Shown: one piece after another, positions 24,539 to 37,500 of the stretch | How positions within the stretch are numbered: position 1 is the stretch's first letter | Layout: each line of letters starts with the position of its first letter | From: Sphagnum compactum | Taxonomy: Eukaryota > Bryophyta > Sphagnopsida > Sphagnales | NCBI GenBank assembly: GCA_965153455.1 | Contig: OZ234500.1 | Coordinates: 18,041,579-18,105,578, forward strand | Direction of reading: 5' to 3' | Length of the DNA: 64,000 nt | Program-made: the position numbers and the translations under genes | The notes under the pieces: generated by a model | The model's input: the letters and a program-made list of their open reading frames with translations, nothing else | Database searches by the model: none | Told to the model about the DNA's origin: nothing

Positions 24539-24660
24539 TCCTCCTGGGTTTGTACATAATATAAACTCCATTAAAGGGGAGAATGGGTGGCTGCTGCAGC
24601 AGGAGGCCTCCTGGGTTTGTACATAATATAAACTCCACTAAATGGGAGAATGGGTGTTTG
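24539..24660. repeat. Short tandem duplication
   Basis: A unit starting CCTCCTGGGTTTGTACATAA and containing AATATAAACTCCA occurs twice in tandem, about 69 bp apart, inside the Helitron-like region. Confidence 0.7.
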
Positions 24661-25530
24661 GAAATGTCTATCTTCATTTTTTTTCTATTTTTATGCGTTT
24701 ATTTATTTATTTAGTTTCTATTTCCTTTTCCAAAAAAAATTTAGTTTTTCTAATATGTTTGATAATAATTAAAAAAAACTTTTCTATTTTTGTTTGATTA
24801 GATGCAAGTTTGAAGTTTGGAAAAAGAAGACAAACCTCTTTTTTTTTTTTCAAGTATGAGTTTTTTTCTCTTTCTTTTGCTCTCTGTTTTGTTTCTTATT
24901 TTTTGTCATCTATTTTTTAATTTTCTTTTAAGATTATTTTACTGTATTTCCCTTTTTTGTTTCATGTTTAAGTGTTTACAAAAAGTTTCTAATTGTTAAA
25001 GTGTTTTTCTATTTTTATTTTTTTTTTAGTTTTTTCCCTGTTAAAAATATATATTTGTTTTGTTTGGATGGATGACGGGACGGATGACGGGATGGATGAT
25101 GGACGGACGGATGGAAAGTTTCATTTCATCCCGACAAATGACCACGACGTCCTTTACTATATAGAATACTTGTAGTGCAAACGTCCTTTGAACCCCGTGC
25201 CTAATGCACAGGTGAAGCTTTCCATCCATCTGTCCGTCATCCATCTCGTCATCACAAATCCATACAGCAGCAGCAACAGCTCCGTCGGCCCGTTGATCGG
25301 CTATGGTAGTGGTCACAGGCAATAGTTCATCGCGAGCAGCTGCAGCAGCGTCCGTGCTGCAAATACAGAATACTTGCACTTCTCGCGGAATGAGTTGAAT
25401 GTCCTGCACAAAAGCACTACATTGCTGTTTCTCTAACCCTGAGTGCACGTACAACATCTCCCGTGTCCTGTAGTTTGGCAATGCTCTTCCCGCACTGGCC
25501 ATTCGCAATCATCTACCTTCCAGATGCTCT

Positions 25531-25850
25531 CTTCTTCCACATGGTTACTTTCTTCCTACCAGGAGTCTTCTTCTTTCTCTAATCCTGGAGAACTCAAGAT
25601 GGAGCATGTACAGTCTCGCTCTTCTTCTTCCAATCTTTCAGAGCTTCTCGTCTTCTTCCAACCATACAAATCCAAGCAGCAGCAGCACTCCGTCGGCAGC
25701 GGTCTTCTTCCACATGGTTACTTTCTTCCTGCCAGGAGTCTTCTTCTTTCTCTAATCCTGGAGAACTCAAGATGGAGCCTGTACAATCTCGCTCTTCTTC
25801 TTCCAATCTTTCAGAGCTTCTCGTCTTCTTCCAACCATACAAATCGACGC
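25531..25850. repeat. 173-bp tandem duplication of CT-rich sequence
   Basis: Sequence beginning CTTCTTCCACATGGTTACTT at 25531 recurs at 25704 with few changes. Between and after the copies the sequence differs (CAG-rich versus GCTTGCTTGC). Open frames across it come from TCT runs and are not convincing genes. Confidence 0.75.
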
Positions 25851-26485
25851 TTGCTGCTTGCTTGCTTGCTTGGTGGATGGTGCATAAATTACATATAGGA
25901 TGGAGGGCCATTCCTGGTTTCTTTCCTTCCCATTCTTGGTGGGCAGAAAGCTACAACGTCAGCTTGCAGGGTGTCGATTCGCATGGACGACCGGACGGAT
26001 TCAGGGATGGATGACGGACATGGGAAAGCCACGCCCTCGCTGTATTTAGAAACTGTCCGTGGCTACTATCCATCCAGAGTCAGGGGAAGTTACTTTCTTC
26101 CTCTACAAAAAAATTACAACAACTACTACACTACTACAATAGAAACACTTGCGTTTGGCTGATCGCTTCGTGAAATCGCTGCGGAGGAGCAAAATTCTTG
26201 CCAAAACTGGCAACGATTTTGTAGACTCTTCTCATACCCAATTACCTTGAAATGTGGAGATCCGCCACCACCTTAAACCGTAATTGGCATCCTGCCATTT
26301 TTAAAATGGTGTGTCACGTGGAAGCCCCTATGCTTCTATTTTAAATAGTGGGGATGACATAGCTGCATCTGTCCATCCACACTAAGAAAGAGATGTAACG
26401 GATGGACGAACGGATGACGACATGGATGACGGACGGATTCAGGGGAGGCTTCATTTTTCATCCCGACGTCTTTTAATATATATAA

Positions 26486-28812
26486 TATTATTGAATTGTT
26501 TGCCTTCATATAATTTCAAATTGTCAAAGTTGTGACAATTAGGTTTGTACAAAGTTTATTAACATTTCATGAAAGTTGACGATGTTAATTATTTGGGCTT
26601 CGTTCTATTGTGCATTTACCCGTGATGATCAATTTTTAAAATTTTTTTTCTTATGTTTTCATATGGTTTTCAATAATTTATCATTATTTATCTCAATATT
26701 AAATTTAATTTTTTTAAATGTAAATTTCATGGACTCATAAACACACATGTTTATTATTTTTTCATATTCATGTTGGTGGGTAAAGAAAAGGAATGAGGTC
26801 ATTAGAAAGATGGAGATATTTTAAAAAAAATTAATTGATATAGTTGGGTTTAGAAATGAGATAGTTGTCTTTGAAAATGTTTAGAGACGAATGTATTATG
26901 AATGTATTATGATAGGAATTGTCTGTGAAATTGTCCAAAGATGACCATACAAAATATTCCAAAAACTCACCCATATACCCTTCCTATAAATTTCTAATCA
27001 CTAGAATTACAAGAGTCACATTAAGTTGCCAAAAGGAAATTTAGTTGATCAACAAAATGTAGGTAATTGTCAACATTCGTTATATAATAACAACTAGTTA
27101 TATGGAACAATTGTAATAAAAAATTGACATGACATGCAAAAATGTTGGATGTTAAATTGTTGGTGTTGAAGGTACAATGAATCAAGTGTCATAAACAAAG
27201 TTTAATAAACTTGTTCAAAAGGAAGTTTGATCGATTTAAAACAAAAGCCTTGGAAAAAGTTTAATGAATGTGAAAATCTTGTAACCAAATTGTGATGAAG
27301 ATATGAAAAAACACAAGAGATCTGTAGGAAATAAAAGTAACTTTTGCCACCTCCATTTTTAATTCTTGGCACATCCATTTTCAAGCTACTTTACCTTAAT
27401 GTTTGTTGCATCATTATGAAAATTTTTAAGCAATTATGCTGAGGTATCAAATGGGGGATGTTCGTAGTGATGTAAATTTTTTTGGTTCAACAATAATTAC
27501 ATTATTTTTTTAATGTTGAATTTTTTGAAAGCTATTTGTTAAAAATGTCAAAATTAAAGGTGATTATTTGCCCATCAATGCCAAAATTTTAAAAACTTGT
27601 GATAGTTATGTGAATTGTATTTAGGGTCCATCATTTTCTTTGTTTTTTTTAGTTAGATCCAATTCCAAAATTAAGTTTCGGTTTGATTCTAGGTTCAAAA
27701 TTGAATATGATTTAAAATTTCAATGTTAATTTTAGTTTAAAAAAATCAAACTTGCTTATTCTAAAAACCAAAATTAGAATTGACAATTCTAATAAGTGAA
27801 ATCAAATAACCACCCAACACTTGTAATTACCTTATATGGTTTAACATTCATGTGCATAATTTATTTATTCTATATTTCAAAGATCAAGTTTGGTGCAATT
27901 AAAATGGAATTTTTTTTTGACTTGATATTATGCCACAATAGAAATATTCAGCCATGATTATTAATAATGTACATGAAAATATATATTTTATCAAAAATAA
28001 ATAAGTCTACATGATTTTTTTTATCATCACAATTTTTTAGATTTTAGAAGGATTCTATTTTATCCAACAACTTACATGATTTGTATAAGACATTGAAGCT
28101 ACAACATAGGTAGGTAAGTGATTAATATATCATTTATCTATTAAATACAAACTAAGCTTCACACTTTCAAGAAAAATCAATGATGGTTATAGGTGTGACA
28201 AATACCTTATGTTTGCATTTTTATCAGTTATCACCATCTTTGCCTTTTATAACAATGTTTATTTCTGTGCAAGAGATATTTTTGGAATTCCAAGTTATGT
28301 TCATTTGCAACATGCTTCAAGGTGTAAGGTATAAATCTTTTTCGAAATTATCATGTTATGTGGTTTATAACTTCCAACCTTGAACATGGATATCAAGCGT
28401 TGGACAATCGCACACCAAGAAATCAATAGGGATTTGAAGTAGCTACATTCACAAAACAAGAAGACGAAAATGACAAATATTTGATGAAGACAATGATAAA
28501 ATTAAGAGGTGAAGAGGATCTAAATCACTAAAAGTTCATAAGAAGGCAAGGATGATTTTCGACTTTCAACAACCTTGAATGTAAGTAGGTAAGAGAGAAA
28601 AGAATGTCACCTTCAAGATGAACTCCTCCTTGTGATGGTGATTGAAAGCTGGATATAGGAGGGATCTTGCAAATCTTATGTCACCATCTCCAAAAGGCAC
28701 ATTCTTAAATCGATGCCACTCTAAAAAGAACGCTCATAAACCAAGATGCATCACAACCTTGATACAAGTATCTTGATACTAGAGTTTGAGAGAAAATGTT
28801 GAGCCTTGATAT
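26486..28812. other. AT-rich intergenic region
   Basis: I find no gene, RNA or nameable repeat. The part after about 28380 is less AT-rich and could be transposon-derived, but no motif supports this. Confidence 0.45.
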
Positions 28813-29000
28813 TGTTAGTTTTCTAAAACCCTAAACCTGCATGTTTGGGTAAACCTGAACTTTTATCAAAACCATAAACCAGAATTATGGTTTTCATCTG
28901 CCATATGGGAATTTTGATAATCTACAAGTAGGATAGCTGATACCCTAATGCATACCCGAGTTTTATACCCAACATTTTGTTGATACCAGAACAACACTGG
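28813..29000 (+). repeat. Dispersed repeat family 1, third copy
   Basis: It starts TGTTAGTTTTCTAAAACC, contains AACCATAAACCAGAATTATG, CATATGGGAATTTTGATAAT and GCATACCCGAGTT, and ends GAACAACACTGGTTCTTA, matching 18395-18595. Confidence 0.65.
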
Positions 29001-29347
29001 TTCTTATCTTCAATGTAAGAAGCTGAAAATCTGACAACTCTTTAGTACAAGGTGCGACATGTCATACCATCTTTTTCACACTTGTGATGTCCCATTTGGG
29101 GGGATTTCTTCAGTTGGCACTGGTAGATTTTTTCAAGCTTGGGCATCATCAACAACTCTAACTTCAAAATGTTGCTATTTGCCCATCCTACAAAACCGTA
29201 TCTGAGGAACATGTGCGAGAGAGGGGTGAGTGAGTTCATACAAGGTGTGAAACAAAAGAGGGTTTTTTTGAGAACAATCCCAAACACTGGTGAATTTTTT
29301 TTTCCTAACAACAGTTGAATTTTTATGATTTTGTGTGTAGTTACATT

Positions 29348-29726
29348 AGAGTTATCAGTAAAGTAAGAAAAACAGAGCACCAGAACCCTGAGTTTGGTCA
29401 TGCACAAGGTGAATGAATTAAAAAAAAAACCTGCAAAAAAGTACATTAGCATTCATCAGGGGATGAAACTCAGAAAACCATCAATTTTGGTGGTAAACCG
29501 AGTTTCATCCTGTCTTTCCTTTTTCTTCAGCCCCTCCACTGCTCTTACATATTTTTTCACTCCTCAGAACTGTGCAACTACTATAATTAGTCTCGAACCT
29601 TGTGCATTAAATGCTGAGCGTCAGCGTTTCATACTGAGATTTAATAAAATGTCTTCCCTTTGCGGATATGGGGTGAAAGGAGGCCCAAACACAGGGTGAA
29701 GACAGGGTGACTTTACGGATAACTCT
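29348..29726. mobile_element. MITE family 1, complete copy (379 bp)
   Basis: Terminal inverted repeats read AGAGTTATCAGTAAAGT at the left end and, on the opposite strand, AGAGTTATCCGTAAAGT at the right end (16 of 17 matching). The element is flanked on both sides by ATT, a likely 3-bp target duplication. It has no coding capacity. Related copies are at 37581-37950 and 40725 onwards, both in the opposite orientation. Confidence 0.75.
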
Positions 29727-29898
29727 ATTGGCTGGCCAACTTTGACCTTCCATTTCTTCCTCATTAATATATAAAAAGATGCTGAGAAAGGCTTGTTGAA
29801 GAAAAATGTTATGACTAATGAAATTGCTGGGGATTTGGTGGGTTGAATGTTTTTCTTTTCTTCCAAGTTATATCCTGAGTGAACTAATACCCTAGCAC

Positions 29899-30083
29899 CT
29901 TGGCCAATTCGACACTAATTATATTATTTTCAGAAATGTTGAAAAAATTTCAAAAATTGTTTCTTCCAAATCAAAAAATATTGTGAAGGATAATAGTGAA
30001 TATTTGGGAATATTCCATTTGTTGAAATGCAAATTCTCAAAATTAATTAATTATTCGACCGACATGTGTTGGAATGGCCAACG
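29899..30083. mobile_element. MITE family 2, copy 1 (185 bp)
   Basis: The ends are CTTGGCCAATTCGACAC and, on the opposite strand, CGTTGGCCATTCCAACAC, which are imperfect inverted repeats. The interior matches the element at 30338-30512 in inverted orientation. No convincing target duplication is seen. Confidence 0.6.
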
Positions 30084-30337
30084 TACTACAATAGTTAAAT
30101 TTGTAATAGGGTTTAGTAGGTTTGTGAGAATGGTAAACGACCAATGGAAATGATAGAAATAGACCATTGTTTTCAAATGTTCAGCAAAATAGGGTTGTGG
30201 GTAGGTCTCAAAAATAAGTTTTTCAGGCCAATGGGATTGCTAGGGTTGTTAGATTTCATGTTCTGAAATTTTTTTAAAGAAAAAAAAGGTTATCTTGAGT
30301 GAATTAACTATTCAAGGTACATGAAATATCATAGTCC

Positions 30338-30512
30338 CTTGGCCAATTTCAACACATGTCCCTTGAATAATTAATTAGTTAATTTTGAAGCATTCATCTC
30401 TTCAACAAATGGAATATCCAATATTTTCCTTCACAATATTTTTGATTTGAAAGAAATAATTTTTTTAAATTTCAACATTTAAAAAAAAAAAATTAGTGTT
30501 GAATTGGACAAG
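30338..30512. mobile_element. MITE family 2, copy 2 (175 bp)
   Basis: It starts CTTGGCCAATTTCAACAC and ends with the complement of CTTGTCCAATTCAACAC. With the copy at 29899-30083 it forms a large inverted repeat with a spacer of about 250 bp. Its right part was copied with the dehydrogenase fragment to 18592-18695. Confidence 0.65.
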
Positions 30513-31181
30513 GTACTAATTAAGGTAGTTATTTACAGAGGGGGTGGGTTCTTGCAAATTAATTACTTGGGTTTAGGGTTTAAGGGTGCACTTTGTTTGT
30601 ATTTTTAGTTTTTTTAGGGTTTCGGGCTTTCGCTTGTCTCGTTGGCTACAGGGGCGTGATATCGGCCGGGGCCTGTTTGCGTGCGTGCGTGCGTGCATGC
30701 ATGCATGGTATGTGTATTGTCGTCGCGAGCACATGAGCGGCGGTGCAGTGAGAAGAAAAAAAGGTGCCGGATTGTGGTGTTGCATGGTCTTCTCTCCAGC
30801 AAGGATTAGCCATGCCGTCGTCAACGTGTCGGTGGCTCTGAGTAACCAAGTGGCGTTCTGCAGCAAAACAGACAAGAAGAGATCATTGACCTCAAGGCGG
30901 TTCCGCTCTTCTTCTTCGTCGTCTTCCCTTTCGATTTCTTCTTCTGTCTTCTTCCTCTCTCTTCTTATTTATAAAGTAATCATGGAATTTCGCGCTCTCC
31001 TTCGTCTGTTGCGGATGTCAGATCAATCAACTTCCGAAGTCATATATTCGTTTGCAATTTATCCTTCATCAATTCTCCGGATTCTAGACTTGTTCTTGTT
31101 TTTCTGCTACTCCAGTTCTCTTTTTTCTACTAAGTGTGTAAGGCTTGCAATTGCAAAGAGCTGCTGGTCAGCCAAGTACAA
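30513..31181 (+). promoter_or_regulatory. Upstream region of the dehydrogenase gene
   Basis: This conserved duplicate of 18696-19338 contains a telo-box-like GGGTTTAGGGTTTA (about 30568), an alternating GCGTGC/CATGCATG tract at 30679-30708 (an RY-type motif, also able to form Z-DNA) and a TATA-box-like TTTATAAAG at 30968-30976. The TATA-like site is about 210 bp before the chosen ATG. No start of transcription can be fixed. Confidence 0.4.
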
Positions 31182-34100
31182 ATGGAGGACGCACAACAAG
31201 CTGCCGCTGCTGTCCCAGCGTCATATTCTACCTACACAGTCTTGCAAGATCCAACACCCCTGAAGACTCCTACTTGTACAATCACCTCCAAGAAGGATGA
31301 GAAGCTCAAAATGCGAGCCGTGGAGTACCATGGCAAGAAAACCATGAAGGTTCGGGAGCGGCCCAGGCCCTTGGTCACAGATCCGGTAAACCTAAACACA
31401 CTCTGCTGCAAGCCCTCTCATCGTGTATGTGTATTTTTTATGCTTCACCAGAACACAGGATGCATGAGCTGTGATGTTAGTCCCATGAAATCCGGGAAGT
31501 TTGGAGCATGCATTTCTTGTGAAGAAACAACCACACTGAATTTTGCATATGATTCCTCATCATCTGCATGCACGCCTTCTGATGATTGCATTAGATCTCC
31601 TTTATACTGATGCAAGCCATGGAAATGCGAGAATTGTTGTTGTTTGTTGTACATGGTTGAAGCCTGGCGTTCACCAGCTTTTGCTTGCCATTTGTTTCCG
31701 CAGACAGATGTCATTCTGAAGGTCACAACCACCTGCATTTGTGGCTCCGACCTGCACATGTATGTAGGGTTTATGCCTGGTATGAAGAATGGTGATGTTT
31801 GTGGGCATGAGTTCATGGGGGTTGTGGAATCGGTCGGACCTGAGGTTCAGAACCTTAAACCAGGTCACATGAATCATCATCCCCTAATTTGCATCTTCTC
31901 CATCAACTGATTTTGTTTCGTTTGTGAGCAGTAGAAGAAATCATCTTCCTCCTCAGTATTGATTGAGCTGCATCCATTTTAGCACATCCTTTTGAGCCAG
32001 TAGATACCTCTCCTTTAAGGGCATCAAGTGTTTCTTGGCAGTGTTATGCTCTATATCTTCAATTGTGTCTACTCCTTGCAGCCAAGTGATTTAACTTTTT
32101 TCCTGTTTTGCAGGAGATCGTGTGGTTACTGCATTTGACATTGCTTGTAACCAGTGTCCACCATGCCGTAGGCAAGAGTATTCCTGCTGTGATACAACAA
32201 ATCCAAGCAAGGAACAGGAGTTGCTCTATGGTGACAGGTATTCTTTGACCTTGCAGTTTTCTGCCAGTAATTGCTAGGGAAAGATAATCTTTCTGGCATA
32301 TTCAGAGTATGCTCATTTTGCTTTGTAACCATTTGCAGCTTGGCTGTTTGAATTGTGATCTCAGTTGCCCTTTCCTGGGATTTTGATATAGTTTGGTGGG
32401 TTGCCATGTGCAGCTTAGGAGGGCTTTTTGGCTACTCACACCTGACTGGTGGTTGGGAAGGTGGGCAGGCTGAGTTTGCACGTGTTCCTTTTGGTAAGAC
32501 TCTGTTGTAATTATGATCGCACATTCCTTATCTATGAGCTCTGGAAGTGCACTTGTTACATTCCTTTATTGTCATTCTAGTTCTCAAAAGATTTTTTTGT
32601 CTTTGCTATTAGGATTAGGATGTACACTTTTCACATCTGCTATAGAAGTGCAGACATGGGTTCTGTGTTTATGTGAGATGGATATGTGATTGAAGGGTTG
32701 TCATGGATTGATTTTCAATGATTCGACATGGGTATTCTGCATATTCAACATTCTTACAATAGTTACCTTTTGTGGAGTTTTCTGTGCATTTTCATCTACA
32801 TTAAGTAATAATTAATCCATGATACGTGTGAATGGAATCTAGTTATGAGCTAAATCTTACATGTTCTGACCATTGCTTTTAGCTTCTATTTTGCAGCGGA
32901 TATGAATTGCTTGAAAGTGCCAGATGAGCTTGACGATGAGCATGCAATCTTTCTCTCTGACATTCTCCCAACAGCATGGCATGCCAATGAGTTGGGTCGG
33001 GTTGGGGAGGGAGATAATGTGGCCATCTGGGGTGCTGGTCCAGGTACTTAAAGCCTTCTCCTCCATGCAGTTTATTGTCTGTTTACTGTGGAAGTGTCCC
33101 AAGGGGGGTTGTCAAAACTTCAATTGCAAACCAGAAATCAAGACAATGTATGGTGTTTATAGAACTAACCAGACACTTCTGCTGTTGCAGCAGTTAATGT
33201 CTCCAGCAGTTTACAGTTGATTTTTGCTAATTATATTTTTGGGCTTTTGGGATTTTCAGTTGGTTTATTTGCTGCACACTGTGCATTGATACGAGGAGCT
33301 GCTCGTGTGGTGCTTATTGATTCTGTTCAGTACCGCCTTGACTTTGCAAAGAAAAAGTTGCATGTTGTGGAGACAATAAACCGGAAGGACAAGAATGTGT
33401 ATAAAGAGCTGCGGTCAATTTTTCCTGAGGGTCCAGATGTGGCCATAGAAGCTGTGGGCTTCCATTATGTGGAGGTTAGTATCTGCTTCTAAGCCTCTAA
33501 ACTGTGGCTTTATATCAACTCTTCACCTGCATGTTGCTGACGAATAAGCTGAAACAATATATGGATAGTAAAATAGGGAGCATATGCAGGTGTTTGTGGT
33601 GACTCTACAATTTAGGAAACAGGGCTTGATTTTGAACTGGGCTGAGGAAGTGCTGTTATCTGGGGTTTCATCTAGAAATCTGCAAATTTTTTTGCAGAGC
33701 CTGGTGCACAAATTGGAGACAACCCTTAACCTGGAGACAGACACTGCTGAGATTTTGAATGAGCTTATCTACAATGTCCGCAAAGCTGGCCGCATTGGTA
33801 TAGTGGGTGTTTATGCAGGTTATGCAAAGTGAGTATGATGGTTGAGAACTTTAAGCTAAAGTTGGTTACAAAGGTCAATTGAGGATGATTTTTGTGTGAA
33901 TGTCTTGCACTGCTGGGAGGTAGTTACCTTTTGTTTCAAATCTGTGGATATGTTGTTGCAGCCATTTTAATGTTGGTGCCATGATGGAGAAGGGACTTAC
34001 ACTTGCTGCAGGACAGACACCTGTCCAGAAATATTGGTAAGCACAACAATGTTCAACAAGCTTGTTGAGCATTTGGAGAAGTGCAAATGGACCAGCACAT

Positions 34101-34566
34101 TCATACCTCAAAAAGTCATGTCTTTTTTATTTATAAGCAGAGAGTTGCAAGTTGCATCACTTTTCAGGATCAAGTTCTAGTATCTGACTGCGTAGTGGTT
34201 CTCTGTATCCAGGCCAACATTGCTGCCACTTGTGGAGTCAGGAAAAATTGATTCAACACTGCCAATAACGCACGTGCTTCCGCTTTCAGAGGCACCAAGG
34301 GCGTTTCAGATTTTCAATGATAAGGAGGATGGATGTGTAAAGGTGTGTGTGACTTCTACTTGGTGATGAAAGTTGAATATCTGTATATCTCTTGCGAGCT
34401 GGTAAGTTTGCAAACCCATTTTAACTTGGTTGGCTTGCATGTGCAGGTGTTACTCAAGCCCCAGAGGGATCCTGGTAAATTAGCAGACAGTGGATTAGGT
34501 ATCGTTGAGAATGTGCAGAACACCATTTCAGGTTTAGTGAAGGGGGCCTTGGGTTCTACATTGTAA
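31182..34566 (+). CDS. Zinc-dependent formaldehyde/alcohol dehydrogenase-like protein
   Basis: This is a medium-chain zinc dehydrogenase, closest in pattern to glutathione-independent formaldehyde dehydrogenases (FdhA type), which oxidise small aldehydes or alcohols with NAD. Ten exons: 31182-31385, 31704-31863, 32114-32237, 32414-32493, 32897-33043, 33260-33474, 33698-33828, 33962-34036, 34213-34342, 34447-34566. All introns are GT-AG and the frame is kept throughout, giving 461 residues. The catalytic zinc site is C81 in [10 protein letters not shown] with H103-E104 in [13 protein letters not shown]. Structural-zinc cysteines are C133, C136, C139 and C147. A Rossmann motif [15 protein letters not shown] follows. 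The family core starts at the second ATG ([18 protein letters not shown]), so the first 43 residues are an extension that could be a targeting peptide or partly leader. The substrate is inferred only from the family. Confidence 0.9.
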
Positions 34567-37500
34567 AACTGTCGCTGACAGCATGTTGAGGATGTTTTGG
34601 GACATTATATGGGCTCAGCTCAAAATTTGTGGCAATTGTGAGGAAGCACAACCTGAAGCGAGCTGATTGTGCACTAGTTTCAGTTTTGAAAAGTGTAGAT
34701 TGCTGTATACAATATATATGTATATGCCAGTAGCTGCTTTAGGAGGCCAGGAGGTGGCCCATAATCTATGATCTGAGAGAGGTAGTTGTGTGAGTGATTA
34801 AAAGCCTCAAAATGGGAAAACAGGATATAAAAGTTCTGCCACCAAGAGGAATGGTGCTTCAGTGTTTCCTTGATGGATTGACTAATTTGATAGAGCTGAA
34901 TACAGGAATATGGAAAGAGGGAAATCGAGGTTCTAAAAGGCAACCACAATGAAATAAATATAATTAGTGCATTGGTTTCTCAATTCCTTGTTTGACGAGT
35001 AGATGTATTTATAGCATACCTGTTTGTTTAATAAAATCCTACCATCTGCTTTCTGTTGAAGTTGTGCACGATTGTCTTATGAATGACCTTCACCATTCCT
35101 GCTTGTTTTCCTTTTCCAGGCACCGTCTTTCACATGATTTTTCTTGTGATCAGTGTTGCAATTTGCCTGTGGGATCTGTTTATGATATAATATCGACCTA
35201 GAGCTGCAAGATCTTTAATTCTTTATCTCATCATTATCTTGACTTTGTATGCTGGACTGGTATGCAAAGCATGAGAGAGCTGGGATTCAATTTAATTTCG
35301 ATCTCAACCCTGAAAATAAGGGAACATTCTTTATCAAATTCATCTCTCATTCTTTCATAAAGTTAACAAACTATAATTGGCCCATTACTTCACTCCAAAT
35401 TGTCCTTAAATTGTCCTTTTGCTATGCCATCACCTGTGACAATCACAGACAACCTAACTAGCATGTATAATTGTTTGTGTTATTTTTTAATCTAACCCAA
35501 TTTCTTCATGTCTCTTCCAAACTTCACATCTCCCTGGAGGATAAGAGGAGCATATGCAGCAACCTGAATGCTCACTATTTGATCTCTTCCCACTGTCTGA
35601 AACTCCTGGAACCCCTGTTGTGCTTCTAATTCGTGCAGCAAATGGAGGAGGATAGAGTTGATGAAGAAAGCATTGCTTCCCAAATTGTGAATCTTTCAAG
35701 TACTGTTGACACTACTCCAGCAAAGGAGATATTAAGACAGCAAAGAAGAGCACAATCTATAAAAGGAAGGTGACTATGGAATAGAGGTGGACAACACTGT
35801 ACTGGTATGTTATAGTTATTTCTTCTCCGTTGAGCATGATAAAGGGGTTGACACTCTCTGCAAAAACAAATTCCTTACTACTGGTGGCTATGAGTTCAGA
35901 ATGGTGAAGCACAAGAGTTTTGAAGGATGGATTGTACATGGTTTTACTGTTTTTGGCGGTGTTGCATTGCAGAATCAATTGCAAGAATTCCAGAGAAGAT
36001 GCGAGAAGCAATGACCAAAGAAAAGAGTACCTGGGGCTTTTAGCTCTTCCCCCCTTTTTCTGCACTTGGGAAAATCCCTACAACTGATCTACTACATCCA
36101 GAAAGTTGTCCCCCTCCAATACGTAGGTGATTGGGCAAAGGGTTGGACAAATCCTGCTTCATGTTTGTCAGCACGTGGTGTGATATTCTTCTTAATTTTG
36201 TGTGTGCAATTATTGGTGTCCTGTTGGTGGTTTTAGGTCTGGGAAAAACTGCGACAGAATGGAAGACCTCAAAGGTAGGGTTACTTAGATACTTTCCTTA
36301 TGTATCCAGATCATAGACAACACAAGATTCAAAGAGGTTTTGGATATTTTAGAGTCATAAATATAGCATCAAATATATCATCATCTGTTTCAGAAAGGAG
36401 GAGGAGTTTCCACTGGAATGTACGAGAAAGGTTCTTGCAGGATCACTCTTTCCTCTATTATACTCTCTATTTGGCTATGGATGTCAACAGAAAATCTCTC
36501 CATATTGTGAGTAAGACTGAATTGCTTCTTACTGGGATTTGCGTGTTGGGAAATATGCCGTGGCATTCAACAGATGGGGATTTTAAGGGGAAGCATAGTA
36601 ATATCAGCAGGGCAGTGCACTTGGCAAAATTGAGTGTATTGAGGGTGATTGCAGGCACAGTGCAGATTGTCAGGTATTTGACAGATTGAATTGTGATTCA
36701 ACTCTCATGTTCAACTCATTTACATATGTTTTTGCACCTTTGAAATTGAATGTTATGTCTACTTAAACTTGCATATGTAAAGCAATGTTTCAAGTTGCTT
36801 CAGAATAGATGGCTGGTTTGGTAATAACATCTGAATGTGTTTTGGTTTGTCAGCTATTGAGATATCAACCACCTGGACACAATCGATATGGTATGGTCAT
36901 TGATGCAAACGATCAAAGGAAAAGGTTTCAATTTTTATAATAAAAAATGCTAAATCTGGACATAAATGAGATATGAAAGTAACAAGCATCAAGCATCCTT
37001 CTTCTATATTGCTAGCTACGCTATTGGAATGTAATATTTATTTGTCCGAAACAAATTGTACAGTTAAAACTAAAACTCCAAAACACTACTTGTTCACATT
37101 TTTTTTGGTGAAGAGAAAAGACATTGTGTCCACCATGAGATTGAGTTTGGATCACTTGGTTGCCATGTTTCCATACTTGAAGATTCTTTGTCAATATAGA
37201 AGCATGCTTTTTTGAGATGCTTCCATGTATAAAGAAAGATTCAGAACTCATGCAAAATTCACAATGGCAGACTGCACCACTCTCTCTCTCTCTGTTCTGC
37301 ATCAAACTTGCTTGAAACAGAGAATTGTTTCATTAACTTCTCGAGCTCATTGTTGATCATTGGGTTTCAGAAACGCGGGAACATTTTGCAAAGTTTGGTA
37401 CCAAAGAACAAGAGAACATGCAATTAACATTATGAAGCTTCAAAGCCCTTAAGCTCTTATAATCTCTCCCCTCTCACAAGGACATACTGTGAAAGTTTTG

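Larger units (their letters stand above)
23616..26485 (-). mobile_element. Helitron-like non-autonomous element(s)
   Basis: Read on the minus strand, a GC hairpin (complement of 23626-23645, CCTGTGCC/GGCACGGGG) is followed within about 12 nt by CTAG and then T, the classic Helitron 3' end. A second similar hairpin is at 25193-25212. Sequences like plant Helitron 5' ends (AAAGGACGTCGTGG and AAAAGACGTCGGGATGAAA) lie at 25120-25165 and 26440-26485, suggesting two related or nested elements. Repeated GGATGACGGACGGA-type words occur at 25066-25120, 25215-25255, 25980-26020 and 26395-26445. No Rep/helicase coding is present. The exact 5' ends and the A|T insertion site are not clean. Confidence 0.5.

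Noticed and set aside
23968-24677. Overlapping frames of 74-120 codons on both strands
   Set aside because: They are produced by the 57-bp minisatellite.
30586-31263. 225-codon frame upstream of the dehydrogenase
   Set aside because: It spans promoter-like repeats and TCT runs, uses a different frame from the gene, and its counterpart in the duplicate is interrupted.
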